In this document: positions 54,211 to 63,323 of the stretch, piece after piece | Layout of the letters: each line of letters begins with the position of its first letter | Position numbering within the stretch: position 1 is the first letter of the stretch | From: Pseudomonadota bacterium | Lineage (GTDB): Bacteria; Pseudomonadota; Alphaproteobacteria; Dongiales; Dongiaceae | Direction of reading: 5' to 3' | Length of the DNA stretch: 64,000 bases | Assembly: GCA_021792365.1 (NCBI GenBank) | Contig: JAJYUT010000002.1 | Span: 764,313 to 828,312, forward strand | Notes under the pieces: model-generated | What the model saw: only the letters and a program-made list of their open reading frames with translations | The model's database searches: none | What the model was told of the DNA's origin: nothing | Position numbers and translations under genes: made by a program

Positions 54211-55296
54211 CTAGAGCTTCATCAGCCGGTCCTGGATCTGGACCGCGATGTGGCCGCCGCGGCGGCCCATGTTGCCGCGGAACAGCTGGACCCCGCCGCA
54301 GCGGAGCTCGACCGGCGAGTTCGGCGTGCATTCGAGCTCCAGTCGCGTTCCCGGCTGCCAGCTCAGCACGTCCCCGAGGGGCACGTTGAATTCGTCGAGC
54401 ACGGCGTCGATTGGAACCTCGGTCTGCCAGAGCTCGCCGGACAGGTGGGTTTCCCAGATCGAGTCGCGGCCGAACTTCTCGCCCATGAACATCTGCAGCA
54501 GCAGCTCACGCACCGGCTCCAGCGTAGCGTAGGGCAGCACCAGCTCGAGCCGGCCGCCGCGATCCTCCATGTCGACGCGCAGGCGCGCGAGCACCGCGGC
54601 ATTGGCCGGCCGCGCGATGGCGGCAAAGCGCGGGTTTGTCTCCAGGCGCTCGAAACGGAAGGTGACCGGCGACAGCGGATCGAAGGTCGATGTGAGGTCG
54701 TTCAGCACCACCCCGATCAGCCGCTCCACCAGGTTGCGCTCGATCGTGGTGTAGGGCCGGCCCTCGATGCGCATCGCGGCGGTACCGCGGCGCCCGCCCA
54801 GCAGCACGTCGACAATCGAATAGGTGAGCGAACTGTCGACCATCAGGAGGCCGAAATTGTCCCATTCCTCCGCCTTGAACACGCCGAGCATGGCAGGCAG
54901 CGGGATGGAGTTGAGGTAATCGCCGAAACGAATGGCCGTGATGCTGTCGAGCGAGACCTCCACGTTGTCGGAGGTGAAGTTGCGCAGCGAGGTGGAGAGC
55001 ATGCGCACCAGGCGGTCGAACACGATCTCCAGCATCGGGAGACGCTCGTACGAGACCAGTGCGCTGTTGATGATCGCTTGGATGCCCGAGGGCTTGTCGT
55101 CATCGCCGCCGCCACCGCCGGCGCCGAGCCCGAGCAGGCTGTCGATCTCGTCCTGGTCGAGGACGCGGTTGGACTTGGGGCCGCTGGCGACCTGTTGCTC
55201 ATCCTGAGCGGCGTCGTCGCCGCCCGCCATGGCTTCCCATTCGGCGGCCGCCGCGCGCTCCTCCTCGCTCATCTCGTCATTATCGTCGGGGACCAT
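54211..55296 (-). CDS. fliM: Flagellar motor switch protein FliM
   Basis: C-ring protein that receives CheY-P and sets rotation direction. The 361 residues have an acidic N-terminus, then the CheY-binding LDQDEIDSLLG (about 46-56), the CheC-like middle domain (about 75-260, with LLMVDSSLTYSIVDVLLGG) and a C-terminal SpoA/FliN-like domain (about 285-355, LGDVLSWQPGTRLELE). It lies 24 bases after fliL. No fliN or fliG is encoded in this window. Confidence 0.97.
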   Translation of the reverse strand: MVPDDNDEMSEEERAAAAEWEAMAGGDDAAQDEQQVASGPKSNRVLDQDEIDSLLGLGAGGGGGDDDKPSGIQAIINSALVSYERLPMLEIVFDRLVRMLSTSLRNFTSDNVEVSLDSITAIRFGDYLNSIPLPAMLGVFKAEEWDNFGLLMVDSSLTYSIVDVLLGGRRGTAAMRIEGRPYTTIERNLVERLIGVVLNDLTSTFDPLSPVTFRFERLETNPRFAAIARPANAAVLARLRVDMEDRGGRLELVLPYATLEPVRELLLQMFMGEKFGRDSIWETHLSGELWQTEVPIDAVLDEFNVPLGDVLSWQPGTRLELECTPNSPVELRCGGVQLFRGNMGRRGGHIAVQIQDRLMKL

Positions 55297-55320
55297 CGGC
55301 TTGCGTTTTCCCTCGTCCGG

Positions 55321-55824
55321 TCACTGAACCTGCACGACCTTGAACAGCACATCCTTTACCTTCGCGGGCGTGGCCGCCTTCTGCGCGCGCAGCAGCAGCT
55401 CCTCCCGGAGGCGCTGCAGGCCATCGGAGCCCTGCAGGTCTTCGACGCGAACGCCGCGCAGATAGATCTGGAACTGATCGACCACCCGCGGCAGCACATT
55501 GGGCAGCGTCGCCGAATCCTCCGGCGTGCCCAGTTCCAGCGCCAGCTTCAGCTTGAGATAAGAGTTGCGCTTGCCCGCGGTCGACAGATTCACGGTCATC
55601 TCTTCCAGGTCGTAATAGATCGGCGGATGGCCCGACGGGTCCGCATCCGCATCCGCATGTGCCTCGCCCGACCCGTGACCCTGGAACAGCAGGAACCATG
55701 CCGCAGTGCCGCCCCCGCCGAACAGCAGCAGCGGGAGGATGATGAACAGCACCAGCTTCTTGCCGCTCATCCGTTTTCTTCGAACCGGTGCCGCCGCCGC
55801 CTCGGCTATCGTTTCTTCTGCCAT
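55321..55824 (-). CDS. fliL: Flagellar basal body-associated protein FliL
   Basis: Inner-membrane protein that surrounds and stabilises the stators. From the ATG at 55824 it has 167 residues: a short cytoplasmic basic part (RRKRMSGKK), one membrane segment (about 23-47), and a periplasmic SPFH/stomatin-like domain with YYDLEEMTVNLS and YLKLKLALELG. A longer upstream frame (to 56025) would run through the promoter region and is rejected. First gene of the fliL-fliM-DUF6468-motE unit. Confidence 0.93.
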   Translation of the reverse strand: MAEETIAEAAAAPVRRKRMSGKKLVLFIILPLLLFGGGGTAAWFLLFQGHGSGEAHADADADPSGHPPIYYDLEEMTVNLSTAGKRNSYLKLKLALELGTPEDSATLPNVLPRVVDQFQIYLRGVRVEDLQGSDGLQRLREELLLRAQKAATPAKVKDVLFKVVQVQ

Positions 55825-55901
55825 CAGTGCCCTCGACGATACGCGTGCGCAGACGACTGGAGCCGCCCTCGTCCCTGTGTGCCAAGGTAGGCGCAGGATG
55901 G

Positions 55902-55916
55902 TTAAGACGCGGTAAA
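55902..55916 (-). promoter_or_regulatory. CtrA-like box upstream of fliL
   Basis: Minus-strand TTTACCGCGTCTTAAC fits TTAA-N7-TTAAC with one mismatch in the first half. It lies 78 bases before the fliL ATG. Confidence 0.45.
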
Positions 55917-56074
55917 ATTGGGGCATATGCCAACGGATAGCTGCCTCGCCCGAAACGGTTTGGCAGGAAGTGCCGCCGACCCGGCAGCATCTGCCGCGAG
56001 CCGGTGGGCGGTGCGCCCCGGACACGCCCCGTCGCGCGGCCGCAATCCCCAGGCAATCCGCGCACTTACCCTGC

Positions 56075-56090
56075 TGGCATGGAAGTTGCG
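56075..56090 (+). promoter_or_regulatory. Sigma-54 promoter of the flgF-flgG-flgA-flgH operon
   Basis: TGGCATGGAAGTTGCG matches the -24/-12 consensus TGGCACGNNNNTTGCW except at two outer positions, with correct GG to GC spacing. The start would be near 56102, about 43 bases before the flgF ATG. Confidence 0.7.
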
Positions 56091-56144
56091 TCGATGGGGT
56101 CGCCGGCGGAAGACCGGCAAATGAACCCGTTATGGGACGCTGTC

Positions 56145-56882
56145 ATGGAAACACCGATCTACATCGCGTTGTCGCGACAAATGGTCCTGCGCCACCAGAT
56201 GGACGTGGTGGCCAATAACATCGCCAACGCCAACACGGCGGGCTTCAAGGCCGAGATGCTCCTGATGTCGGAGGTCGAGATGCCGGCCGACCCGACCACC
56301 GAGCTTTCCTTCGTCCAGGATTTCGCCACCGCCCGCGATTTCTCGCCGGGAACCCTCCGGCCGACCGGCAACGATCTCGACCTTGCCATACAAGGCGACG
56401 GCTTCTTCGCGGTCCAGGCGCCCGAAGGCGTGCGCTATACCAGGGTGGGGCGATTCCAGCTCGACCAGAACGGCACACTGGTGACGACCCAGGGCTTCCC
56501 CGTCCTGGCCGGCGGCGGGACCATCAGCCTCGACCCGGATGATGGGCCCGTGCACGTGGCCGAAGACGGGACGATCTCCACCGATCTCGCCCGGAACGGG
56601 CAGCTGCTGCAGGTCGTCGGCAAGCTCGACGTGGTCGACTTCGCCGATCGCGACGCGCTGACGCCGGCGGCGGACGGCGTGTTCGACCCCGGCGCCCAAA
56701 TTCCCGTCGCCGCCACCGGCAAGGTCGCGCAGCGCATGCTGGAGGACTCGAACGTCAATCCGATCGTCGAGATGACCAACATGATCCAGGTCACGCGCAA
56801 CTATCAGGCCGTGCAGCGCTTCATGGATACCGAGCATGAGCGCCAGCGCCGCGCCATCAGCAGCATCACAGCCTCTAGCTAA
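56145..56882 (+). CDS. flgF: Flagellar basal-body rod protein FlgF
   Basis: Proximal rod subunit of 245 residues. The family N-terminus METPIYIALSRQMVLRHQMD is followed by VVANNIANANTAGFKAE; the core GDGFFAVQAPEGVRYTRVG and the C-terminal MIQVTRNYQAVQRFMD are typical. I chose the ATG at 56145 because it gives the standard METPIY start; an ATG at 56121 adds eight residues and also lies after the predicted sigma-54 start. FlgG begins 17 bases downstream. Confidence 0.95.
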   Translation: METPIYIALSRQMVLRHQMDVVANNIANANTAGFKAEMLLMSEVEMPADPTTELSFVQDFATARDFSPGTLRPTGNDLDLAIQGDGFFAVQAPEGVRYTRVGRFQLDQNGTLVTTQGFPVLAGGGTISLDPDDGPVHVAEDGTISTDLARNGQLLQVVGKLDVVDFADRDALTPAADGVFDPGAQIPVAATGKVAQRMLEDSNVNPIVEMTNMIQVTRNYQAVQRFMDTEHERQRRAISSITASS

Positions 56883-56899
56883 GCGAAGGAGACACCACA

Positions 56900-57685
56900 A
56901 TGCGCTCCCTCACCACCGCCGCCACCGGCATGCTGGCCCAGCAGATGAATGTCGAGGTCATCTCGAACAACATCGCCAACGCCACCACCACCGGCTACAA
57001 ACGCCGCCGCGCCGAATTCGCCGACCTGCTCTATCAGGACATGCGCCGGGTCGGCACGCAATCCTCCGACGCGGGCACCATCGTGCCGGCAGGCGTGCAG
57101 ATCGGCGTCGGCGTCAAGCCGGTCGCCGTCTATCGGGTGCATGAGCAAGGCAACCTGCAGATGACCGACAACCCCTTCGACGTTGCGATCAAGGGGCGCG
57201 GGTTCTTCCAAGTCGATCTGCCTGACGGCACCACCGCTTATACGCGCGATGGCTCGTTCAAGGTGTCCGAGGACGGCACAATCGTGACATCGGACGGCTT
57301 CACGGTCGAGCCGGGCATCACCGTGCCCAACAACACCGTCTCAATCACGATCAATGCCAGCGGCGAGGTCCAGGCGACCATCGCCGGCCAGACGGCGCCT
57401 CAACTGCTTGGGCAGTTCCAACTCGCCAATTTCGTCAACGAGGCGGGCCTGGATGCCATTGGCGACAACCTGCTGACCGAAACCGAGGCCTCCGGCTCCC
57501 CGATCACGGGCGCGCCGGGCTCCACCGGCTTCGGCGCGCTGCAGCAGAACTTCCTCGAGACCTCGAACGTCAACATCGTGTCGCAGATCACCGACCTGAT
57601 CACCGCCCAGCGCACCTATGAGATCAATTCAAAGGTGATCCAGGCGTCGGACGACATGCTGGGGACAGTCTCGCAGATGCGCTAA
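56900..57685 (+). CDS. flgG: Flagellar distal rod protein FlgG
   Basis: Distal rod subunit of 261 residues, exactly the usual length. MRSLTTAATGMLAQQMNVEV and NNIANATTTGYKRRRAEF form the N-terminal rod motif; the FlgG-specific stretch near 45-60 (YQDMRRVGTQSSDAG) is present; the C-terminus is TYEINSKVIQASDDMLGTVS. AGGAG precedes the ATG. Second gene of flgF-flgG-flgA-flgH. Confidence 0.98.
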   Translation: MRSLTTAATGMLAQQMNVEVISNNIANATTTGYKRRRAEFADLLYQDMRRVGTQSSDAGTIVPAGVQIGVGVKPVAVYRVHEQGNLQMTDNPFDVAIKGRGFFQVDLPDGTTAYTRDGSFKVSEDGTIVTSDGFTVEPGITVPNNTVSITINASGEVQATIAGQTAPQLLGQFQLANFVNEAGLDAIGDNLLTETEASGSPITGAPGSTGFGALQQNFLETSNVNIVSQITDLITAQRTYEINSKVIQASDDMLGTVSQMR

Positions 57686-57697
57686 GGAGTGCCCGCC

Positions 57698-58684
57698 ATG
57701 CGCCGTTCCCGCTCGCTTGCGATCGTCCTCCTCGCCGGACTCTGGCTGTGCCAGCCGCTTCAGGCAGCCCTGGCCGAGGAGGCATTGCTCGAACACTCCA
57801 GCGCGCTCACCCTGCGCGAGCGCATCATGGTCGATGGCGATGTGGTGCGGCTCGGCGACCTGTTCGAGGAGCCGCTCAGCGACCGCGACATCGCCATCGC
57901 CCAGTCGCCGAAGGCGGGGCAGACGTTGACCCTCGACGCTCGCTTCCTCCAGCAGGTCGCGCGCGCCTATCGCCTGAACTGGAAGCCGGGCTCGAAATAC
58001 CAGAAGATCGTGATCGGCCGCGCGAGCCAGCGCGTCACCGCGCCGATGGTACGCGATGCGATCGCAACCGCCGTCCAGGAGCGGATCAGCGCGTACAGCA
58101 ATCTCGACGTCGTGCTCGACGGCGGCGATTTGGAACTCGACCTGCCGACCGATGTGGAGAATTCCGTGACGGTCAGTGCGATCAACTTCGATCCCAACTC
58201 GAACCGTTTCGCCGCCATCCTGGTCGCGCCGGCGGACGGCCCGCCGATCATTCAGCGCAACGTGTTCGGCACGGTCTACGAGGTGGCGCAGATCCCGGTG
58301 CCGAAGCGCCTGATCAGCGCGGGCGAGATCATCTCGGCCGGCGACCTGGAGTGGGAGCCTGTGCATCTGCGGCGGCTCTCCGGCACCAGCCTCACCGATG
58401 CCGAGCAGTTGATCGGCCGGGTTGCCAAGCGGCCGCTGAAGGCGGGACAGATCCTGCGCCAGAGCGACGTGGCGGTCTCGCCGGTGATCCGCAAGAACGA
58501 CCTGATCCGTCTCGTGGTCACGACCGGCCAGATGACGCTGACCGTGCAGGGCAAGGCGCTGCAGGATGCGGCGCTCGGGCAGACTGTCCGGGTCATCAAC
58601 GTCAACAGCAACCGCCAGCTCTCCGGCACCGTGATCGACGCCGGGACCGTCGCCATCGGCGTCAACATCGCGGCAATCAATTGA
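57698..58684 (+). CDS. flgA: Flagellar P-ring assembly chaperone FlgA
   Basis: Periplasmic chaperone for the P-ring protein FlgI. From the ATG at 57698 (AAGGAG nine bases upstream) it has 328 residues: a signal peptide (LAIVLLAGLWLCQPLQAALA), an N-terminal beta domain, and a C-terminal SAF domain (about 200-325; VPKRLISAGEIISAGDLEWE, then GQMTLTVQGKALQDAALGQ). Somewhat longer than the E. coli protein because the N-terminal domain is extended, as in other alphaproteobacteria. FlgI itself is not encoded here. Confidence 0.94.
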   Translation: MRRSRSLAIVLLAGLWLCQPLQAALAEEALLEHSSALTLRERIMVDGDVVRLGDLFEEPLSDRDIAIAQSPKAGQTLTLDARFLQQVARAYRLNWKPGSKYQKIVIGRASQRVTAPMVRDAIATAVQERISAYSNLDVVLDGGDLELDLPTDVENSVTVSAINFDPNSNRFAAILVAPADGPPIIQRNVFGTVYEVAQIPVPKRLISAGEIISAGDLEWEPVHLRRLSGTSLTDAEQLIGRVAKRPLKAGQILRQSDVAVSPVIRKNDLIRLVVTTGQMTLTVQGKALQDAALGQTVRVINVNSNRQLSGTVIDAGTVAIGVNIAAIN

Positions 58685-58695
58685 GGAGGACTCGC

Positions 58696-59448
58696 ATGGC
58701 CAGGAATCATCTGCGCCTTGCCGCCACGATCGGCCTCTCGCTGACGGTCATCGGCTGCGGCAACACGCTGGACCGCATCTCGCGCGTGGGCCAGGAGCCG
58801 CCGCTCTCCCCGATCGAGAACCCCCGGGCCTCCGAGCTCTACCAGCCGGTCAGTCTGCCGATGCCGGAGCCGCTGACCGATGCGCGCCAGCCCGCCTCGC
58901 TCTGGCGCCAGGGCTCCCGCGCCTTCTTCAAGGACCAGCGCGCCGGCCGGGTCGGCGACATCCTCACCGTCGTCATCGAGATCGACGACGAGGCGGAGCT
59001 CGACAACTCCACGTCGCGGAGCCGCAGCGCCGGCGAGAGCGCCGGCCTCGACAACCTGCTGGGCTATGAAAGCCGCATCAACAACATCTTCGACGGCGAT
59101 GCCATCCCCACCCAGCTCGTGAATGCCGACAGCGACAGCGAAAGCAACGGCGCCGGTTCCACCGCGCGGGAGGAGGAGATCGACCTGCGCATGGCGGCGG
59201 TCATCACGCAGATCCTGCCCAACGGCAACCTGGTGATCCAGGGCAGCCAGCAGGTGCGCGTGAACTACGAGCTGCGCGACCTGGCGGTCAGAGGCGTCAT
59301 CCGGCCGGAAGACATCACATCGCTGAACGAGGTGCCCTACGACAAGATCGCCGAGGCGCGTATCAGCTACGGCGGCAAGGGCACGCTCAGCGACGTGCAG
59401 CAGCCGCGCTACGGCCAGCAGGTCTTCGACATCCTGTTCCCCTTCTAA
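58696..59448 (+). CDS. flgH: Flagellar L-ring lipoprotein FlgH
   Basis: Outer-membrane ring of the flagellum. The 250-residue protein has a lipoprotein signal with the lipobox Cys at about 21 (LSLTVIGCG). ASLWRQGSRAFFKDQRAGRVG and VGDILTVVIEIDDEAELDN are the family core, and GNLVIQGSQQVRVNYELRDL and the ending FDILFPF are typical. GAGGAGG precedes the ATG. It is the last gene of the operon, followed 46 bases later by a strong intrinsic terminator. Confidence 0.96.
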   Translation: MARNHLRLAATIGLSLTVIGCGNTLDRISRVGQEPPLSPIENPRASELYQPVSLPMPEPLTDARQPASLWRQGSRAFFKDQRAGRVGDILTVVIEIDDEAELDNSTSRSRSAGESAGLDNLLGYESRINNIFDGDAIPTQLVNADSDSESNGAGSTAREEEIDLRMAAVITQILPNGNLVIQGSQQVRVNYELRDLAVRGVIRPEDITSLNEVPYDKIAEARISYGGKGTLSDVQQPRYGQQVFDILFPF

Positions 59449-59493
59449 GCAAGACGCCCGAGAAGCGTCACCGGTTCCTGACGGCAACTAAAG

Positions 59494-59523
59494 CCCCGCT
59501 GCGCAAGCAGCGGGGTATTTTTT
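59494..59523 (+). terminator. Rho-independent terminator after flgH
   Basis: CCCCGCTGC-GCAA-GCAGCGGGG, a perfect 9-base stem with a GNRA-type loop, followed by TATTTTTT. The clearest intrinsic terminator in the window. Confidence 0.93.
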
Positions 59524-59557
59524 GCGTCATGGGGAACGTGCGGAGATACGGAGCCGG

Positions 59558-60757
59558 CTATTTGCGGAACAGGAACTCGCGGCCGATCTTCACGCGCCTC
59601 GCGCCGTCGTATTCGATGATGTCGGCGGTGGCGTAGGTCTCCGTCCAGCGCTGCGGCAGGAACGAGCCGGTGCCGACGACGTCGATCGGCGCGTTGGCCT
59701 CGGCCATTACCTTGCACTTCGCGGGATCGAAGCCAGAGGAGACGACGATCTTCACCTTCTGGAAGCCCTCGCGGTCGAGTGCTTCGCGCAGGTGCCAGAC
59801 CGCGGCGGCGGATACGCCGGCACCGACCAGGTGGCGCAGTTCGGTCTCGTTGCGATAGCCGCGGATGGCGTCCGGCACATTGCGGTCCAGCACGGCATAG
59901 GATGCGGAAGGATCCAGCCCTTCGATGAACCGGCTGCCGGGCGTGTCGAGGCGCACGGAGAGCTTGCCCTGGGACGCGAGATGCGCGAAGCGGCGCGCCA
60001 CCGTCAGCCCGTCCGTGACCTCGCGGCCGAAATAATCGACCAGGACCGTCATCGCCTGGTCGGGGAAGGTCTCGTGGAACATCTCCGCCGCGCGCAGGGT
60101 CGAGCCGGCATAGCCGACCAGCGCGTGGGGCATGGTGCCCATCGCATGATCCTGGCCGAAGTAGTGCGCGGTCGCCTCGGTGGCGTTGCCGATGAAGCCG
60201 ACGGCGTTGACCTTGCGCCGGGCGCGGTCGGAACCGACGCTGGCTGCATAAGCCATGATCTCCGCCATCTCCAGCCCCGCGCAGTGGCGCGCTTCCATGG
60301 CGAGGAACGCGACCCGCGGCAGGTCCGAGCACATTGTGAAGGCGTTGAATGCCGCCACACAGGCCGGCCCAAGCTTCTGCAGCAGGATGGTCTCGAGGTC
60401 GGAGAGATGAATCAGCGAGCCGGTCACGTACATCAGCGGCTCGCCGGCGCCGACCCAGCGGCCCTCAGCGTAGCGCAGGTCGATCTGGAACTCTGTCCCC
60501 CGCTCCGTCGCCATGGCGTTCAGCCAGTCGATCGCGAGGCGCGGCGCGGAGATCACCGGGCGGCGCATGAAGATCGCGTAGGTCACGCGCGCATCGCCGA
60601 ACTTCCGGACCACCGCCTTGGTCTTCAGGAAATACTGATCCGTCCACTGCTCGATCGCCGCGCCGTTCGGCCCGGCCACCGGACCAGGGTGGTGAGCCGG
60701 CGCCTGACCGGCCTCGACCGGCCGCAGATGGTCAGGATGCTTCGGCAATGCGGGCAC
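59558..60757 (-). CDS. pncB: Nicotinate phosphoribosyltransferase
   Basis: Converts nicotinate and PRPP to nicotinate mononucleotide in NAD salvage. The 399 residues include [20 protein letters not shown], the family's substrate region [27 protein letters not shown] and the phosphate-binding [10 protein letters not shown]. It starts with GTG at 60757, inside the last 26 bases of the upstream DAHP synthase gene, so the two are probably translationally coupled. It converges with the flgH terminator. Confidence 0.92.
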   Translation of the reverse strand: MPALPKHPDHLRPVEAGQAPAHHPGPVAGPNGAAIEQWTDQYFLKTKAVVRKFGDARVTYAIFMRRPVISAPRLAIDWLNAMATERGTEFQIDLRYAEGRWVGAGEPLMYVTGSLIHLSDLETILLQKLGPACVAAFNAFTMCSDLPRVAFLAMEARHCAGLEMAEIMAYAASVGSDRARRKVNAVGFIGNATEATAHYFGQDHAMGTMPHALVGYAGSTLRAAEMFHETFPDQAMTVLVDYFGREVTDGLTVARRFAHLASQGKLSVRLDTPGSRFIEGLDPSASYAVLDRNVPDAIRGYRNETELRHLVGAGVSAAAVWHLREALDREGFQKVKIVVSSGFDPAKCKVMAEANAPIDVVGTGSFLPQRWTETYATADIIEYDGARRVKIGREFLFRK

Positions 60758-62114
60758 CTTGTCCGTTGCGCTCCGCTTTCAGCTGCTCGGCGATCAGGAA
60801 GGCAAGCTCCAGAGACTGGCTGGCATTGAGGCGCGGATCGCAATGGGTGTGGTAGCGGTCAGCCAGGCTGTCCTCGGTGACGGCCTTGGCGCCGCCGATG
60901 CACTCGGTCACGTCCTGGCCCGTCATCTCGAAATGCACGCCGCCGGCATGGGTGCCCTCGGCGCGATGCACCGCGAAGAAGCTCTTCACCTCGCTCAGGA
61001 TCCGGTCGAACGGCCGCGTCTTGTAGCCGCTTGTCGACTTGATGGTGTTGCCGTGCATCGGATCGCAGGACCATACCACCTTCGCTCCGTGGCGCTTCAC
61101 CGCGCGCACCAGCGCCGGCAGCTTCGCTTCGACCTTCTCGTGCCCCATGCGGGCGATCAGGGTCAGGCGGCCGGGGATGTTCTGCGGATTCAGCACGTCG
61201 ATGAGGCGCAGCAGGTCGTCCGGCTCCAAGGTCGGGCCGCATTTCAGGCCGATGGGGTTCTGGATGCCCTTCATATATTCGATGTGCGCGCTGTCCAGGT
61301 TGCGCGTGCGGTCGCCGATCCACAGCATGTGGGCGGAGCAGCCGTACCATTTGCCGGTCAGACTGTCGACGCGGGTCAGTGCCTGCTCGTAGTGGAGCAG
61401 CAGCGCCTCATGACTGGTGTAGAACTCGGTCTCGCGGATCTGCGGCACGGTCTCGGAGGTGAGCCCGCAGGCCGCCATGAATTCCAGCGTCTCGCTGAGG
61501 CGCTCCGCCAGTTCCTGGTAGCGGTGGCCGAGCGGGCTGTCCGCAACGAATTCCAGGTTCCAGCGATGCACCTTGTGCAGGTCGGCAAAGCCGCCCTGGG
61601 CGAAGGCGCGCAGCAGGTTCAGCGTCGCCGCCGACTGGTTGTAGCTCTGGACCAGGCGCTCCGGATCGGGCTTGCGCGCCTCGGCATTGAACTCCATGCC
61701 GTTGACGATATCGCCGCGATAGGAGGGAAGCTCGACGCCTCCAATGGTCTCGGTCGGCGCGGAGCGCGGCTTGGCAAACTGGCCGGCGATGCGCCCGACC
61801 TTCACCACCGGCAGGGCGGCGCCGAAGGTCAGCACCACCGCCATCTGCAGCAGGACGCGGAACGTGTCGCGGATATTGTTGGCGGAGAACTCGGCGAAGC
61901 TCTCCGCGCAATCGCCGCCCTGCAGCAGGAAGCCCTTGCCTTCCGCCACGTTGCCCAACGCCTCCTGGAGGCGCCGCGCTTCGCCGGCGAACACCAGCGG
62001 CGGGAAAGCCCGGAGGCGTTCCTCGACCGAGTTGAGCTTCGCCGCATCTGGATATTCCGGCACCTGCGCAACCGGCTTGGCCCGCCAGCTATCCGGCGCC
62101 CATTTCGCGTTCAT
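60732..62114 (-). CDS. 3-deoxy-7-phosphoheptulonate synthase, class II
   Basis: First enzyme of the shikimate pathway (PEP plus erythrose-4-phosphate). From the ATG at 62114 ([19 protein letters not shown]) it has 460 residues. Class II features: [15 protein letters not shown] (metal-binding Cys), [32 protein letters not shown] and [10 protein letters not shown], with [15 protein letters not shown] near the end. An alternative ATG at 62138 adds eight residues. This plant/mycobacterial type is common in alphaproteobacteria. pncB overlaps its end by 26 bases. Confidence 0.96.
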   Translation of the reverse strand: MNAKWAPDSWRAKPVAQVPEYPDAAKLNSVEERLRAFPPLVFAGEARRLQEALGNVAEGKGFLLQGGDCAESFAEFSANNIRDTFRVLLQMAVVLTFGAALPVVKVGRIAGQFAKPRSAPTETIGGVELPSYRGDIVNGMEFNAEARKPDPERLVQSYNQSAATLNLLRAFAQGGFADLHKVHRWNLEFVADSPLGHRYQELAERLSETLEFMAACGLTSETVPQIRETEFYTSHEALLLHYEQALTRVDSLTGKWYGCSAHMLWIGDRTRNLDSAHIEYMKGIQNPIGLKCGPTLEPDDLLRLIDVLNPQNIPGRLTLIARMGHEKVEAKLPALVRAVKRHGAKVVWSCDPMHGNTIKSTSGYKTRPFDRILSEVKSFFAVHRAEGTHAGGVHFEMTGQDVTECIGGAKAVTEDSLADRYHTHCDPRLNASQSLELAFLIAEQLKAERNGQGARIAEAS

Positions 62115-62309
62115 GGTCGTCCCTGTCTGCTCGCTCATCCCTCCATGGGAAAGCACCATTTCCCGGAGCTTGTCCAGGCGGCGTTTCCGCATGGCCGGCA
62201 AGCTAACATGGAGGGGCGGCGGCAACAATCCTCAAACATGCCGCAAAATCAACTAAGTAGGCTGGGATTTTCGATGGTAGCGAGAGGGTGCTTTCGATCG
62301 AAAGCTGGC

Positions 62310-62726
62310 CTATTGCGCCAGGGTGAACTCGCGCTTCCAGGCCTCGTTGATGAAGAGCACGACGCAGCCGCCGCTGCGGCCGGCGTAGCCGCGGCAGCGC
62401 TGCTCGGCCAGCTTGGCCGCCAGTTGGCCGGACGGGATCGAGACGACGCCGTCCTGCAGACTATAGTCGTCGCAATTCTTCCACAGCCGGGACTGGCAGA
62501 CGTAATAGGCGGCGGTTTGGCCATCGCGCGAGATCGCGAGGGCGCCAAAGCGGCCGGACACCTTGCTCAGGTATTCGCCGATCACCCTGCTGGCTTCCGG
62601 TCCCACCACGATGCGCTCCTCCGGCTGGATGCCGGTTTCAGCGGCCGGCACGGTGGACGTCCAGGCGCCCAGCGCCAAGCCCGTGACGGCAACCGCCAAC
62701 AGGGCCTTCTTCAATCCCGCGAACAT
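62310..62726 (-). CDS. Small secreted protein with four cysteines, unknown function
   Basis: I do not recognise this family. The 138 residues start with a clear signal peptide (KKALLAVAVTGLALGAWTS, cleavage probably after PAA near 29). The mature part of about 109 residues has four cysteines (C77, C85, C111, C121), an arrangement suited to two disulfides, and ends INEAWKREFTLAQ. GGAGGAGTTTC lies before the ATG. It stands alone, between the DAHP synthase gene (same strand, 583 bases from its start overlapped by no other gene) and the modE-like gene. Confidence 0.8.
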   Translation of the reverse strand: MFAGLKKALLAVAVTGLALGAWTSTVPAAETGIQPEERIVVGPEASRVIGEYLSKVSGRFGALAISRDGQTAAYYVCQSRLWKNCDDYSLQDGVVSIPSGQLAAKLAEQRCRGYAGRSGGCVVLFINEAWKREFTLAQ

Positions 62727-62951
62727 GAAACTCCTCCGAAAGAAGCGCGCAGCGCATCAGTATTTCGGCCCCCGGCCGGAGGAATGCAAGACGCGCGCTG
62801 CCGGGCTGTGATGCCATTCACAGGCCCACGGACGCCGAATTCGCACTGCTGACTGTCATCGAGCACGCGAAGACGGCAGGCCGCCGCTCTCTGGCGCGCA
62901 GCGCGCCGCCGCCGTTTGATCGCCTACCGGCCCGCGCTATGGTGGGGCGGC

Positions 62952-63314
62952 ATGAAACCGAAGCACTCCAATCCCGGCGCGCGGCTGCGGGTCGTTCTGG
63001 GGCCGGGCATCGCCCTGGGTCCCGGCAAGGCCGACCTTCTGGAAGCGATCGCGGCAACGGGCTCGATCTCCGCCGCCGGGCGCAAGCTCAAGATGAGCTA
63101 CCGGCGCGCCTGGCTGCTGGTGGAGGAGTTGAACGGTTCGTTCCAGGGCGCCCTGGTCGCTGCGGACAAGGGCGGCGCCCATGGCGGCGGCGCGCGACTG
63201 ACAGATCTGGGAGCGCGGGTGCTGCGTCATTTCCGTAGCATGGAGCGCAAGGCGCAAAAGGCCATCGCGGCGGACCTCACCGCGCTCACCACCGTCGCCA
63301 GACCGAGGAAGTAG
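62952..63314 (+). CDS. ModE-type molybdenum regulator, DNA-binding domain only
   Basis: A 120-residue winged-helix protein of the ModE N-terminal (LysR-like) type: LGPGKADLLEAIAATGSISA, AGRKLKMSYRRAWLLVEELN and the wing GGGARLTDLGARVLRHF. The molybdate-binding MOP/TOBE repeats of full ModE (about 260 residues) are missing. It converges with modC, leaving nine bases between. It may respond to molybdate indirectly or act as a simple repressor of the mod genes. Confidence 0.88.
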   Translation: MKPKHSNPGARLRVVLGPGIALGPGKADLLEAIAATGSISAAGRKLKMSYRRAWLLVEELNGSFQGALVAADKGGAHGGGARLTDLGARVLRHFRSMERKAQKAIAADLTALTTVARPRK

Positions 63315-63323
63315 CGCCAGCCT

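Larger units (their letters stand above)
55825..56144. other. 320-base divergent intergenic region between fliL and flgF
   Basis: Carries regulatory sites for both operons: a near-consensus CtrA box at 55902-55916 and a palindrome GGCATATGCC at 55922-55931 on the fliL side, and a sigma-54 promoter at 56075-56090 on the flgF side. No credible gene lies in it. Confidence 0.7.
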
